A stretch of 64,000 nt of DNA from Iamia sp963728655 (lineage in GTDB: Bacteria > Actinomycetota > Acidimicrobiia > Acidimicrobiales > Iamiaceae), in the NCBI GenBank assembly GCA_963728655.1, contig CAVSLD010000002.1, positions 62,001-126,000 on the forward strand, in the 5' to 3' direction. Both the position numbers and the translations under genes were made by a program. Shown in pieces: positions 16,577 to 24,748 of this stretch (position 1 is its first letter; each line of letters begins with the position of its first letter). Under the pieces are notes generated by a model that was given only the letters and a program-made list of their open reading frames with translations, had not been told where the DNA came from and made no database searches.

Positions 16577-18887
16577 TCTCGGGGAGCAGGGCCACCACGC
16601 CGTCGCCGTCGAGGGCCCGGCCCCGCTCCCACGCCCGGGCGAGGGCGTCGGGTGACAGCCGGAGCCGCACCTCGGCCAGGTGCAGGGCGGCGGCCTCCAG
16701 ATCGGGGCGGAAGGCGATCGACAGCAGCGACGCCTCGGCCATCGCCTCCCCGGCACCGAACAGGGCGGCGGCCAGCTCGGGACGGTCGCGGCGGGTGGCC
16801 AGCACCCCCAGGGCGGGGAGCGTGTAGACGAGCGTCCAGGTCGTCCCCACCTCGGCCGCCACCCGGGCCGCCTCGCCCGCCCGGACGAGGGCCTCGTCGT
16901 CGTCCCCGCCGAGCAGGGCGACGGTCGCCTGCATGTTGAGGACCGTCGCGAGGGTGAACGGGCCGGCCGGGCCCCGGCCCAGGACCTCGGCCTCGCAGAG
17001 GGCGGCGTGGCCGGCACCGAGGTCGCCCCGCACCAGGGCCACCTGGCTCCGGACGATGTGCTCGTGGGCCCGGGGGTAGGGGCGGTCGGCGACGGGACCG
17101 AGCCCCCGGAGCGCACCCAGCTGGGCGCCGGCGGCGTCGACGTCGGCCATGAACGTCGCCCCCATGGCCCCCAGGAGGAGGGCCTCGGCCCGGACCGTCG
17201 GCTGCTCGGCCCGCTCGGCGGCGGCTGCCGCGCCCCGGGCGTGGTCCCGGACGCCCGGCAGGTCCCCGGTGGCCAGGCGCAACCCGGCCAGGGCGAGGTG
17301 GGCGGAGGCGGTGCCACCGTCGTCGAGGTCGCCGCCGGTGTCGACGTCGAGGACCCGCTGCCACCAGGTGAGGCCCTCGCCGGCGTGACCCCGGAGGGCC
17401 CAGTAGAGCCAGGTGTCCCGGCCGAGGTGGGCGGCGACGTCGAGGTCGCCGCCGTCCACGAGGGTGGTGAGGGCGGCCCGCAGGTTGGCGTGCTCGGCCT
17501 GCAGGCGGTCGAGCCACTCGGGCAGGTCCGGGCTCTGGAGCCGGTCCCGGGCGGCGGCACCCAGCGAGGCGAGGTGGGCCGCGTGGCGGTCGGCCAGGGC
17601 CCCGGCCGCCTCGGTCCCGGCCGGGGCGGCATGGTCCCGCACGGGCTCCAGGATCCGCAGGCGCGGCGGGGCGCCGTCGTGCCCGTCGTCGCGGACCACC
17701 AGCGACTGCTCCACCAGGCCCTGGAGGGCGACCAGCACGTCGCGGCCGGGGGCAGCGGCGACCACCTCGGCCCCCTCGAGGTCGAAGCCGCCGGCGAACA
17801 CGGTGAGCGCCCCCAGCACGTCGCGCTCGTCCGCGGTGAGCAGGGCGTGGCTCCAGTCGAGGGTCGCCCGCATCGTCTGCTGGCGCTCGGGCAGGTCCCG
17901 CAGGCGGGCCGACCCCACCGCGTGGCCCAGGCGGTCCAGCAGCTGGTCGGGCGCGAGGTACTGCACGTGGGCGGCGGCCAGCTCCAGGGCCAGGGGCAGG
18001 CCGTCGAGGCGTCGACAGATCGCCCCCACCGCGGCGGCGTTGGCCGCGGTCACCTCGAACCCGGGGACCAGCCGGCGAGCCCGGTCGGTGAACACCCGGA
18101 CCGCCTCGGCCGACGCGACGGTGGCGACGTCGGACCCGTCGGGGGGCACCGGGAGCGGGCCGAGGGGCACCTCGTGCTCGGCGCGGATCCGCAGGGCGGC
18201 TCGGCTGGTGGCCAGCACCTCCAGGCCCGGGCACCGGGCGAGGAGCTCGGCCAGGGCGGGGGCCGCGTCGCGGAGGTGCTCGAGGTTGTCGAGCACCAGG
18301 ACGGGGGTGCGGTCGGCGACGAGGACGGCGAGGGCGCCCACCAGGTCGTCGGCCCCGGCCCGCAGTCCCAGGGCCCGGGCGATGGTGGGCACGACCAGGT
18401 CGACCCGCCGCACGGCCGCCAGCTCGACGACCACGACGTCGCGCCCCTCGGCCTGGAGGTGGCGGGCCACATCGAGGGCCAGGCGGGTCTTGCCCACCCC
18501 GCCGGGGCCCGTGACGGTGACCATCCGGGTCCCCTCGTCGCCCAGCAGGGCGGTGAGGTGGGCCCGCTCCGCGGCTCGGCCCAGCATGGGGGTGGGGGGG
18601 CTGGGGACGGGGGCTGCGGAGGGGGCCGAGGGCGGGGCGGGGGCGGCCGGCGTCGCGGCCCGTACGGCGTCGGCCAGGTCCCGGGCCGCCTCGTCGTCGA
18701 GGCTGAGCGCCTCGGAGAGGGCCCGCACCGTCGTCGGGTAGGGCCGGCGCCGCTCGCCCCGCTCCAGGGCCCCGACCGCCTTGGCCGTCACGTTGGCCCG
18801 CTCGGCCAGCTCCTCCTGGCTGAGGGCGGCGGCCTCCCGGAGGCGGCGGAGGCGCCGTCCGAACTCCCCGGGATCGCTCGGCGCCAC
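16554..18887 (-). CDS. XRE-type HTH, NB-ARC ATPase, TPR (STAND) transcriptional regulator
   Basis: A 777-aa signal-integrating regulator. Residues 1-75 are an XRE/Cro helix-turn-helix (RRLREAAALSQEELAERANV, then VRALSEALSLDD). From about residue 100 comes an NB-ARC ATPase: Walker A GPGGVGKTRLAL, Walker B PVLVLDNLEH, sensor ATSRAALRI, and GLPLALELAAA. The C-terminal half is a helical TPR-like array (HLALAGLRLATGDLPGVRDHA). STAND proteins are usually ATP-dependent switches that oligomerise on ligand binding; the ligand is unknown. The GTG start lies 46 nt from tandem TGTGGG repeats facing the cupredoxin gene, and the same repeats precede the convergent hemerythrin gene. Confidence 0.88.
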   Translation of the reverse strand: MAPSDPGEFGRRLRRLREAAALSQEELAERANVTAKAVGALERGERRRPYPTTVRALSEALSLDDEAARDLADAVRAATPAAPAPPSAPSAAPVPSPPTPMLGRAAERAHLTALLGDEGTRMVTVTGPGGVGKTRLALDVARHLQAEGRDVVVVELAAVRRVDLVVPTIARALGLRAGADDLVGALAVLVADRTPVLVLDNLEHLRDAAPALAELLARCPGLEVLATSRAALRIRAEHEVPLGPLPVPPDGSDVATVASAEAVRVFTDRARRLVPGFEVTAANAAAVGAICRRLDGLPLALELAAAHVQYLAPDQLLDRLGHAVGSARLRDLPERQQTMRATLDWSHALLTADERDVLGALTVFAGGFDLEGAEVVAAAPGRDVLVALQGLVEQSLVVRDDGHDGAPPRLRILEPVRDHAAPAGTEAAGALADRHAAHLASLGAAARDRLQSPDLPEWLDRLQAEHANLRAALTTLVDGGDLDVAAHLGRDTWLYWALRGHAGEGLTWWQRVLDVDTGGDLDDGGTASAHLALAGLRLATGDLPGVRDHARGAAAAAERAEQPTVRAEALLLGAMGATFMADVDAAGAQLGALRGLGPVADRPYPRAHEHIVRSQVALVRGDLGAGHAALCEAEVLGRGPAGPFTLATVLNMQATVALLGGDDDEALVRAGEAARVAAEVGTTWTLVYTLPALGVLATRRDRPELAAALFGAGEAMAEASLLSIAFRPDLEAAALHLAEVRLRLSPDALARAWERGRALDGDGVVALLPEISAPAPR

Positions 18888-18932
18888 CCGGTGACGGTAG
18901 CCAAGGCCCGGGGCAGGGGTGCCGGCCCCCGA

Positions 18933-18997
18933 TGTGGGTGCGATGTGGGGGTGCTGTGGGTTCTCCCGATCCCGGTGCCGGAGGACGCTGCAGACGT
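18933..18997 (+). promoter_or_regulatory. Triple 11-bp-period TGTGGG repeat and promoter of the cupredoxin lipoprotein gene
   Basis: TGTGGG at 18933, 18944 and 18955 with exact 11-bp spacing, then TTCTCC at the -35 position and CCGGAGGACGCT at 18978-18989, 23 nt from the third repeat just as in the hemerythrin promoter. The intergenic region is divergent with the regulator gene, so the regulator may also control itself. Confidence 0.65.
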
Positions 18998-19034
18998 GGC
19001 CCACCACCGGGTCGCCCGACCCAGGAGCACCACC

Positions 19035-19583
19035 GTGTCCGACCGCCGTCCCACCCCGATCCCCGCCCCCTTCCGCCGTCGCCGGCGCGCCGTCGCCGCC
19101 CTCCTCGTCGTCCCGCTGGCCCTCGGCGTGGCCGCCTGCGGCGACGACGAGCCCACCGCCGGGGCCGCGGGGACGACGTCTCCCGGGGCCGAGGCGGGGT
19201 CGCCCACCACCGCCAGCACCGAGGCCCCGCCCGAGCGCCTCGACGTGGTGGCCACCGAGTTCGACTGGACCGGTGTGCCCGATTCGCTGCCCGCCGGCTC
19301 GTACCCGCTGACCCTGACCAACGAGGGCGACGAGGTGCACGAGATCCAGGTGTTCCAGAACCCCGAGGGCCTGGACCTCCAGGAGCTGTTCGACCTCGGC
19401 CCCGGGGGCGGGGCCGACCACATCGTCGAGGGTGGCGGTGTCCTCGTGGGGCCGGGCGAGTCGGCCGACACGGTGCTGGAGCTCACCGAGGGCACCTACG
19501 AGGTGGTGTGCTTCATCCCCGCCACCTCCGACAGCCAGCCCCACTTCGCCCACGGCATGCACCGCACCCTGGAGGTGGGTTGA
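19035..19583 (+). CDS. Cupredoxin-like lipoprotein
   Basis: A 182-aa exported lipoprotein. An Arg-rich N-terminus, the hydrophobic run AALLVVPLALGVAAC and a lipobox Cys at about residue 35 are followed by a Thr/Ser/Pro-rich linker. The mature domain resembles a plastocyanin-type cupredoxin: VHEIQVFQN supplies a His, VVCFIPATSDSQPHFAHGM supplies Cys, His and Met in the order of a type-1 copper site. It probably binds copper and carries electrons at the outer membrane face. AGGAG precedes the GTG start by about 7 nt. Its promoter carries the repeats shared with the hemerythrin gene. Confidence 0.8.
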   Translation: MSDRRPTPIPAPFRRRRRAVAALLVVPLALGVAACGDDEPTAGAAGTTSPGAEAGSPTTASTEAPPERLDVVATEFDWTGVPDSLPAGSYPLTLTNEGDEVHEIQVFQNPEGLDLQELFDLGPGGGADHIVEGGGVLVGPGESADTVLELTEGTYEVVCFIPATSDSQPHFAHGMHRTLEVG

Positions 19584-19601
19584 GGGGCGAGGGGCCGGGC
19601 C

Positions 19602-20075
19602 TCAGCGCATCTGGGCGGCGGCGAAGCCCTCGACGCCGGCGAGGGGCAGCAGGTCCTCGTGGCCGGTCTGGCGCAGCAGGCTCGCCCCGTCGAGGTACAC
19701 CCGCTCGTTGGTGATGCGGTCGCCGTCGAAGGTGAACACCGCGACCACGGGGACCCGGAAGGCCCGGCCCGTCGGCTCCACGCCCATGAACGGGCCGGTG
19801 TTGGTGCCCAGCAGGTCGAACTCGGACACGACGGTGTCGTCGGCGACGTGCATGCGCACGTTCTCGTGGCGCTGGTCCGGGAAGGCGGTGCGCTGGGCGC
19901 GGTGGTAGGCGACCACGTCCTCGGCGCCCTCGTGGACCTGGCCGGTGGCCACGATCTCGTAGCGGGGCACGTCCCGGAAGGTGGCCAGGCAGGCGTCCCA
20001 GTCGTGGTCCACCTCGGAGCGGAAGTGCTCGTCGAGGACCTCCAGGCGGCGCTGGCGCAGCTCGTCACTGATCAC
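19602..20075 (-). CDS. SnoaL-like / NTF2-fold protein
   Basis: A 157-aa protein of the SnoaL-like polyketide-cyclase/ester-cyclase group (NTF2 fold). Family marks are LRQRRLEVLDEHFRSEVDHD at the start, EDVVAYHRAQRTAFPDQRHE and the strand-rich end with VAVFTFDGDRITNERVYLD. Members act as cyclases, isomerases, hydrolases or ligand binders, so the reaction is not assigned. The GTG start has GGAGG a few nt upstream. It converges on the cupredoxin gene and lies downstream of a DUF2236 gene on the same strand, 54 nt away. Confidence 0.75.
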   Translation of the reverse strand: MISDELRQRRLEVLDEHFRSEVDHDWDACLATFRDVPRYEIVATGQVHEGAEDVVAYHRAQRTAFPDQRHENVRMHVADDTVVSEFDLLGTNTGPFMGVEPTGRAFRVPVVAVFTFDGDRITNERVYLDGASLLRQTGHEDLLPLAGVEGFAAAQMR

Positions 20076-20129
20076 GGGACCTCCACGGGGCCGACGGCTG
20101 GCCCGCACGGTAGACGGGGCGCGCCGCCC

Positions 20130-21092
20130 TCAGCCCGGGGCGGTGGCGGGCCGGGGATCGCCGCCGGGCCCCCCGGCGGGGGCGCGGCCGGCCCGGGAGG
20201 CGGGCCCGGCGACCACGATGCGGCCGTCGCCGTCGAGGTGGGGGGTGCCCTCGGGCCAGAGGGCCGAGAGGGCCCCTCGGCGGACGGCGGGGTCGAGGGT
20301 GCGCAGCAGGCCGCACACCCCGGTGAAGGTGGCCCGGTCGGCGTGCGACCAGGGGAAGGCGAACCGTCGGCGCACGGGGTCGGGCATGGCCCCGAACACC
20401 AGGACCCGCAGGAGCTCGCCGTTCAGGTGGGACGCCAGGCCGCCGAGCGGGGCCAGGGGGCCGGGCAGGCGGACCGGCGGGGGCCCGGTGGCGCCGTGGG
20501 AGCCGGGGTCCAGCACCCACCGGGCGGCGGGTGTGAGCTCCAGCTCGTCGCGGCAGATCTCCTCGAACCGGGCCCGGAAGGCCTCCAGCGTCGGCGGCAC
20601 CGGTCGATCGCTCAGGCCGTAGCGGCGGTACCAGGTGACCGACTCGGCGTAGAGCTGCTCCTGCTGGCGCCGCCGCAGCGGCACCGGCCAGTACAGCTCC
20701 CGGGCCCGCAGCATCTCCCACGTGAAGGTGGCGTGGGCCCACCAGAACACGTCGGGATCGAGGGCGTGGTAGCGGCGACCCACGTCGTCGGTGCCCTTGA
20801 TGGTGGGGTGGAGGTCTCGGATGCTGCGCCCGCGGGCCCCGCCCTCGTCCTCGTCGGGGGCGAAGACGGCGCTCCAGATCACCGGGATCGACCGGTTGAT
20901 GCGGTCGAAGGGGTCGTCGAAGAAGTTGGAGTGGTCGGTCACGCCGGCCCCGAGGCCCGGGAGCATCAGCTGCAGTATCCCGGCCGCGCTCCCGGGCAGC
21001 AGGCTGCGTGGGTCGCCGGCGGTGGCCCACAGCAGCGACCCGGGCCCGACCGGCGCGCCGACCGCGTCGTCGTCGTACCGCCGCCCGGTCAC
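20130..21092 (-). CDS. DUF2236 / MpaB-type oxygenase family protein
   Basis: A 320-aa protein of the DUF2236 family, which includes the haem oxygenase-type latex-clearing protein Lcp and fungal MpaB. Recognisable parts are GSLLWATAGDPRSLLPG, the conserved region around IKGTDDVGRRYHALDPD and WWAHATFTWEM with a likely haem-site His, and the helical C-terminal half. Most actinobacterial members have no known substrate. The GTG start is preceded by GGGAGG. It lies between the SnoaL-like gene and a TetR-BVMO pair, all on the minus strand, an oxidative catabolic neighbourhood. Confidence 0.8.
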   Translation of the reverse strand: MTGRRYDDDAVGAPVGPGSLLWATAGDPRSLLPGSAAGILQLMLPGLGAGVTDHSNFFDDPFDRINRSIPVIWSAVFAPDEDEGGARGRSIRDLHPTIKGTDDVGRRYHALDPDVFWWAHATFTWEMLRARELYWPVPLRRRQQEQLYAESVTWYRRYGLSDRPVPPTLEAFRARFEEICRDELELTPAARWVLDPGSHGATGPPPVRLPGPLAPLGGLASHLNGELLRVLVFGAMPDPVRRRFAFPWSHADRATFTGVCGLLRTLDPAVRRGALSALWPEGTPHLDGDGRIVVAGPASRAGRAPAGGPGGDPRPATAPG

Positions 21093-21164
21093 GACCGCCC
21101 CTCCCTCATGGCCGCACAGGCTCCCAGCCCGGGACCTCGCTCGGCAAGGACCCGGCGGGGATCC

Positions 21165-21770
21165 TCACGGAGCCCCGCCCGGCCCGAGGCCGGCGATGAG
21201 GAAGTCGTCGAGGAAGGCCGAGGTCGAGGCCGGGTCCCCGGCGCCGCCGGGCACGGTGACGAGGGAGACCACGATGCGGACGACCCACTCCGCGGCACGG
21301 GCCACGTCGAGGTCGGCCCGCACCTCGCCGGCGGCGCGCGCCTCCTCCAGGTAGGGGTGCCAGAACCGGGCCAGGCCGGGGACCATCTCGGCCAGGCCGG
21401 TGCCGACCATCGCCGCGAACTCCGCGGGCTCGTCGTCCTGGAGCCGGAGGGCGAGGGCGGTGGGCTGCTGCTCGCGGGCGAGGCGCACCGCCGCGGCCAC
21501 CCGGGCGGCGAGGCCGTCGGCGGCCGAGACCCGGGCGTGGGCCTCGGCCCAGAAGCGTTCGTCGGTGCGGGCCACCGCGGCCACCACCAGCGAGGCCTTG
21601 TCGGGGAAGTGCCGGTAGAGCCAGGCCCGGGACACGCCCGCCTCCTGGGCCACCTCGCTCACCGTGGTGCGGCGGATGCCGGAGCGGCGCAGGCACCGCT
21701 CGGCGGCGTCGAGCAGCCGGTCGCGGGTGCTGACCTCGGTGGGGGTGGAGGACGAGCCGGCGGGGCTCAC
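21165..21770 (-). CDS. TetR-family transcriptional regulator
   Basis: A 201-aa repressor-type protein. The N-terminal HTH is clear: RDRLLDAAERCLRRSGIRRT, then VSEVAQEAGVSRAWLYRHF and PDKASLVVAAVA. The C-terminal ligand-binding part is helical and not assignable. Its GTG start overlaps the stop of the upstream BVMO gene (GTGA), so both are made from one transcript beginning near 23,700. A symmetric site at 23750-23767 in the BVMO/SDR divergent region is a candidate operator, which would make control autogenous. Confidence 0.9.
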   Translation of the reverse strand: MSPAGSSSTPTEVSTRDRLLDAAERCLRRSGIRRTTVSEVAQEAGVSRAWLYRHFPDKASLVVAAVARTDERFWAEAHARVSAADGLAARVAAAVRLAREQQPTALALRLQDDEPAEFAAMVGTGLAEMVPGLARFWHPYLEEARAAGEVRADLDVARAAEWVVRIVVSLVTVPGGAGDPASTSAFLDDFLIAGLGPGGAP

Positions 21771-23698
21771 GTGAGGGCGAACTCGGCCAGGTCGGGCTCG
21801 CGGGTCCAGGACCAGTAGTCGACCAGCCGCCAGGGGCTGAGCCCGTGGATCTCGCCGTCGGCGTTCTTGAAGAAGGAGTGCTCGATCGAGGGGTGGGACC
21901 ACACGTAGGTGCGGATCTCGGCCTGGGTGCGGGCGTGCCAGTCCTCGTAGACCTCCCGCCGGGGCTCCATGGCCCGGTGCCCGCCGTCGATCAGCGCCTC
22001 CAGGCAGCCGGTGATGTAGCGGACCTGGCACTCGGAGTGGAAGATCAGGCTCCCGCCGTGGACCAGGTTGGTGCCCGGTCCGTACATGAGGAACAGGTTG
22101 GGGAACCCCGGCACGGTGATGCCCAGGTGCGCCGCCGGGCGCTCGCCCCACGTGGTGCGGAGGTCGACGCCGTCGCGGCCGGTGATCTCCAGCGGGTACA
22201 GCACCTTGGTGGCCTGGAAGCCGGTGGCGTAGACGATGACGTCGGCCTCGTGGCGCTCGCCGTCGACGGTGACCACGGCACCGGCCTCGACGTGGTCGAT
22301 GCCGGTGCGGACCAGCTCGACGTCGTCGCGGGTGAGGGTCTGGAGCCAGGACCCGTCGTCCTGCAGCGTGCGCTTGCCCGTGGGCGGGTAGTCGGGGACG
22401 ACCTTGGCGATGAGGTCCTCGTCGCCGTCGCACTGGCTCACGATCCAGTCGGTGAACAGCTGGCGGGTCACCTCGTTGACCTCGCTGACCGCCCGCCCGT
22501 CGTCGTCGGGGTAGTCCGGGTCGATGCGGGCCGCCTCCAGCCCCTTGTCGCACACCGCCCAGAACAGGAGGAACCGGTACCAGCGGGCGTAGAAGGGCAG
22601 GTGGCGCAGGGCCCACGGCACCCCCGGCCCCACCGCCTCGTGGTAGTGCGGGTTGGGGAACATCCACTGGGCGGTGCGCTGGAACACGGTGAGGTGGCCC
22701 ACGTCGGGCGCGATGGTGGGGGCGATCTGGAACCCGCTGGCCCCGGCGCCCACCAGGGCGACCCGCTTCCCGGTCAGGTCGACGTGGTGGTCCCAGCGGG
22801 CCGAGTGGAACCAGGGCCCGGCGAAGTCGTCCCGCCCCGGGATGTCGGGGAGGTTGGGTCGGTTGAGCTGGCCCACCGCAGAGATGACGGCGCGGGCCTC
22901 GAGGGTGGCCTCGGTGCCGTCGGCGGCTCGGGTGCGGACCGTCCAGGTGGACGTGGCGTCGTCCCACGCGGCGCCCAGGACCTCGGTCTCCCACTGCACG
23001 TGGGGGGCGATGCCGTGCTTGTGCATCACGCCCTCGAAGTAGGCCTGGAGCTCGGGCTGGCGGGCGAAGAACTCGGTCCAGTGGTCGCTGGGCTCGAAGC
23101 TGTAGCAGTAGAAGTGGTTGGCGATGTCGACCCGTGCCCCCGGGTAGGAGTTCTCCCACCAGGTGCCGCCCACACCGGCGTTCTTCTCGACGATGGTGAA
23201 GGGGATGCCGGCCTCCTTCAGCCGGATGCCGGCCAGCAGCCCGGACTCGCCGCACCCGATGACGACCACCGGGAAGGCCTCGCGCGCCTCGTCGTCGACG
23301 GGGGCCGGGACGGCGCGGGCGTCGGCGCCGTCGAGCTCCATCTCCTCCATCACCATGGGCACGTACTCGGCGGGCACGTCCTCGGCGACGAGCCAGTCCA
23401 TCATCTCCTTCAGCAGCTCGGCCGAGACCGGTTCGGGCTCGGGGCAGCCGCGGTCGCGGTGGGCGCGGATCACGTCGACGGCGAGGGCGCGCACCTCGGC
23501 CTGGTCCTCCTCGGACATGAAGCCCTGGACCTCGTTGATGAGCAGCCCGGCCGGGCGCAGCCGCCCGCGGATCAGCTCGGGGTCGCCGGACATGTGGACC
23601 AGGGACAGCATGAGCGTGGGGACGCTCAGGTCCGCCAGGGCGGCGGCGACCTCCTCGTCGGAGGTGGTGAACGGCTCGCCGGCGTGGGGGTTCCGCAT
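21767..23698 (-). CDS. Flavin-containing Baeyer-Villiger monooxygenase (HAPMO-like)
   Basis: FAD/NADPH enzyme inserting an oxygen next to a ketone carbonyl. FAD Rossmann motif VVVIGCGESGLLAGI at about residue 143, GGTWWENSYPGARVDI, the BVMO fingerprint FAGPWFHSARW, and the NADPH Rossmann motif VALVGAGASGFQIAP are all present, followed by the ATGF motif (IVYATGFQATK). The 140-residue helical N-terminal extension and 643-aa length match 4-hydroxyacetophenone monooxygenase-type enzymes. AGGAGG precedes the ATG. It is co-transcribed with the TetR gene and divergent from an SDR gene. Confidence 0.93.
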   Translation of the reverse strand: MRNPHAGEPFTTSDEEVAAALADLSVPTLMLSLVHMSGDPELIRGRLRPAGLLINEVQGFMSEEDQAEVRALAVDVIRAHRDRGCPEPEPVSAELLKEMMDWLVAEDVPAEYVPMVMEEMELDGADARAVPAPVDDEAREAFPVVVIGCGESGLLAGIRLKEAGIPFTIVEKNAGVGGTWWENSYPGARVDIANHFYCYSFEPSDHWTEFFARQPELQAYFEGVMHKHGIAPHVQWETEVLGAAWDDATSTWTVRTRAADGTEATLEARAVISAVGQLNRPNLPDIPGRDDFAGPWFHSARWDHHVDLTGKRVALVGAGASGFQIAPTIAPDVGHLTVFQRTAQWMFPNPHYHEAVGPGVPWALRHLPFYARWYRFLLFWAVCDKGLEAARIDPDYPDDDGRAVSEVNEVTRQLFTDWIVSQCDGDEDLIAKVVPDYPPTGKRTLQDDGSWLQTLTRDDVELVRTGIDHVEAGAVVTVDGERHEADVIVYATGFQATKVLYPLEITGRDGVDLRTTWGERPAAHLGITVPGFPNLFLMYGPGTNLVHGGSLIFHSECQVRYITGCLEALIDGGHRAMEPRREVYEDWHARTQAEIRTYVWSHPSIEHSFFKNADGEIHGLSPWRLVDYWSWTREPDLAEFALT

Positions 23699-23749
23699 CG
23701 GGCCCTCCTGTCGTCGTCCGGCACGCGCCGGCGCGAGGTGGGAGGGTAC

Positions 23750-23767
23750 ACAACATCGCGCATCTGT
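23750..23767. promoter_or_regulatory. Candidate TetR operator between the BVMO and SDR genes
   Basis: ACA-N4-CGCG-N4-TGT, an 18-bp symmetric pattern, sits in the most AT-rich patch of the divergent intergenic region. Length and symmetry fit TetR-family operators; the BVMO-TetR operon and the SDR would both be controlled. Confidence 0.4.
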
Positions 23768-23866
23768 CTACCCGGGCCCGCGGGCCCCGCCGCCCCGCTC
23801 GGCCGCGGACGGGGTCGCCGCTCGGGCAGGATGCCGACCGCTGACATCGCTCCCGGAGGCCTCGCC

Positions 23867-23911
23867 ATGACCACCCCCACCAACCGCCCGACCGCCGAGG
23901 CCGGTTCCTGA
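23867..23911 (+). CDS. Possible 14-residue leader peptide coupled to the SDR gene
   Basis: ATG preceded by GGAGG at 7-nt spacing opens a 14-codon frame (MTTPTNRPTAEAGS) whose TGA overlaps the ATG of the next gene as TGATG. The SDR has no good ribosome-binding site of its own, so its translation may depend on termination of this peptide. No homology expected; inferred from spacing alone. Confidence 0.35.
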   Translation: MTTPTNRPTAEAGS

Positions 23912-24708
23912 TGGCCACCAGCATCACCGGCCGCACCGCGCTGGTCACCGGTGGCGGCAGCGGCATCGGCCTCGGCGCCGCCACCCGCCTGGCCGCCGAC
24001 GGCGCCCGGGTCACGATCTGCGGCCGCACCGAGGAGAAGCTCCGCGCCGCGGTCGAGGCCGTCGGCCCGTCGGTGGGCGACGGCGGCTCCATCACCCACG
24101 TGGTGGCCGACGTGACCGTCGAGGAGGAGATCACCGCCGCGGTGGCCGCCGCCGCCGGTCCCGACGGCGGCCTCGACATCGTGTTCGCCAACGCCGGCGG
24201 CTCGCTGCACATGGGCCCCCTCGCCGAGGCCGACGCCGAGGCCCTGCGGGCCACCGTCGACGTGAACCTCCTCGGCACCATGCTGACCATCAAGGCCGCG
24301 GTGCCGGCGCTGCGCGCCGCCGGGGGCGGCTCGATCATCGGCATGTCGTCGGGCGCGGGCGCCTTCCCCCACCGCTTCCTGTGGGCCTACGGCGCGGCCA
24401 AGGCGGGCATCGACATGCTCTGTCGCAGTGCGGCCGACGAGCTGGGCGCCGACGGCATCCGGGTCAACAGCGTGCAGCCGGGCATCGTCGACGACGAGCT
24501 GATGTCGTTCATCACCGCCGGCGGCCCGCTGCTCGACCAGTACCTGGCCAACATGCCCGTCTCCCGCGTGGGGACGGTGGAGGACATCGCCGCCGCGGTG
24601 CGCTTCCTCGCCGGGCCGGAGTCCTCGTGGATCACCGGTGTGAACCTCCCCATCGACGGGGGCCACCACCTGCGCACCGGCGGTGACTACGGGCTCCTCT
24701 TCGGCTGA
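23911..24708 (+). CDS. Short-chain dehydrogenase/reductase
   Basis: Classical SDR of 265 aa that oxidises or reduces an alcohol/ketone with NAD(P)(H). Visible are the cofactor motif TGGGSGIG near residue 14, NAGG at about 93, and the catalytic Ser and YxxxK (MSSGAGAFPHRFLWAYGAAK), followed by RVNSVQPGIVDDELM. Its ATG overlaps the stop of a tiny upstream frame. It is divergent from the BVMO gene, so it may supply the ketone that the BVMO oxygenates; that link is inference. Confidence 0.9.
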   Translation: MATSITGRTALVTGGGSGIGLGAATRLAADGARVTICGRTEEKLRAAVEAVGPSVGDGGSITHVVADVTVEEEITAAVAAAAGPDGGLDIVFANAGGSLHMGPLAEADAEALRATVDVNLLGTMLTIKAAVPALRAAGGGSIIGMSSGAGAFPHRFLWAYGAAKAGIDMLCRSAADELGADGIRVNSVQPGIVDDELMSFITAGGPLLDQYLANMPVSRVGTVEDIAAAVRFLAGPESSWITGVNLPIDGGHHLRTGGDYGLLFG

Positions 24709-24735
24709 GGCGGCCGCCGGGCCGCCGCCTCGCGG

Positions 24736-24741
24736 TACCTT
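24736..24741 (+). promoter_or_regulatory. -10 element, leaderless promoter of the Ddn-like gene
   Basis: TACCTT followed by exactly 7 nt and then the ATG at 24749, so transcription should begin at the start codon. No Shine-Dalgarno is present. Confidence 0.5.
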
Positions 24742-24748
24742 GCCGCCG

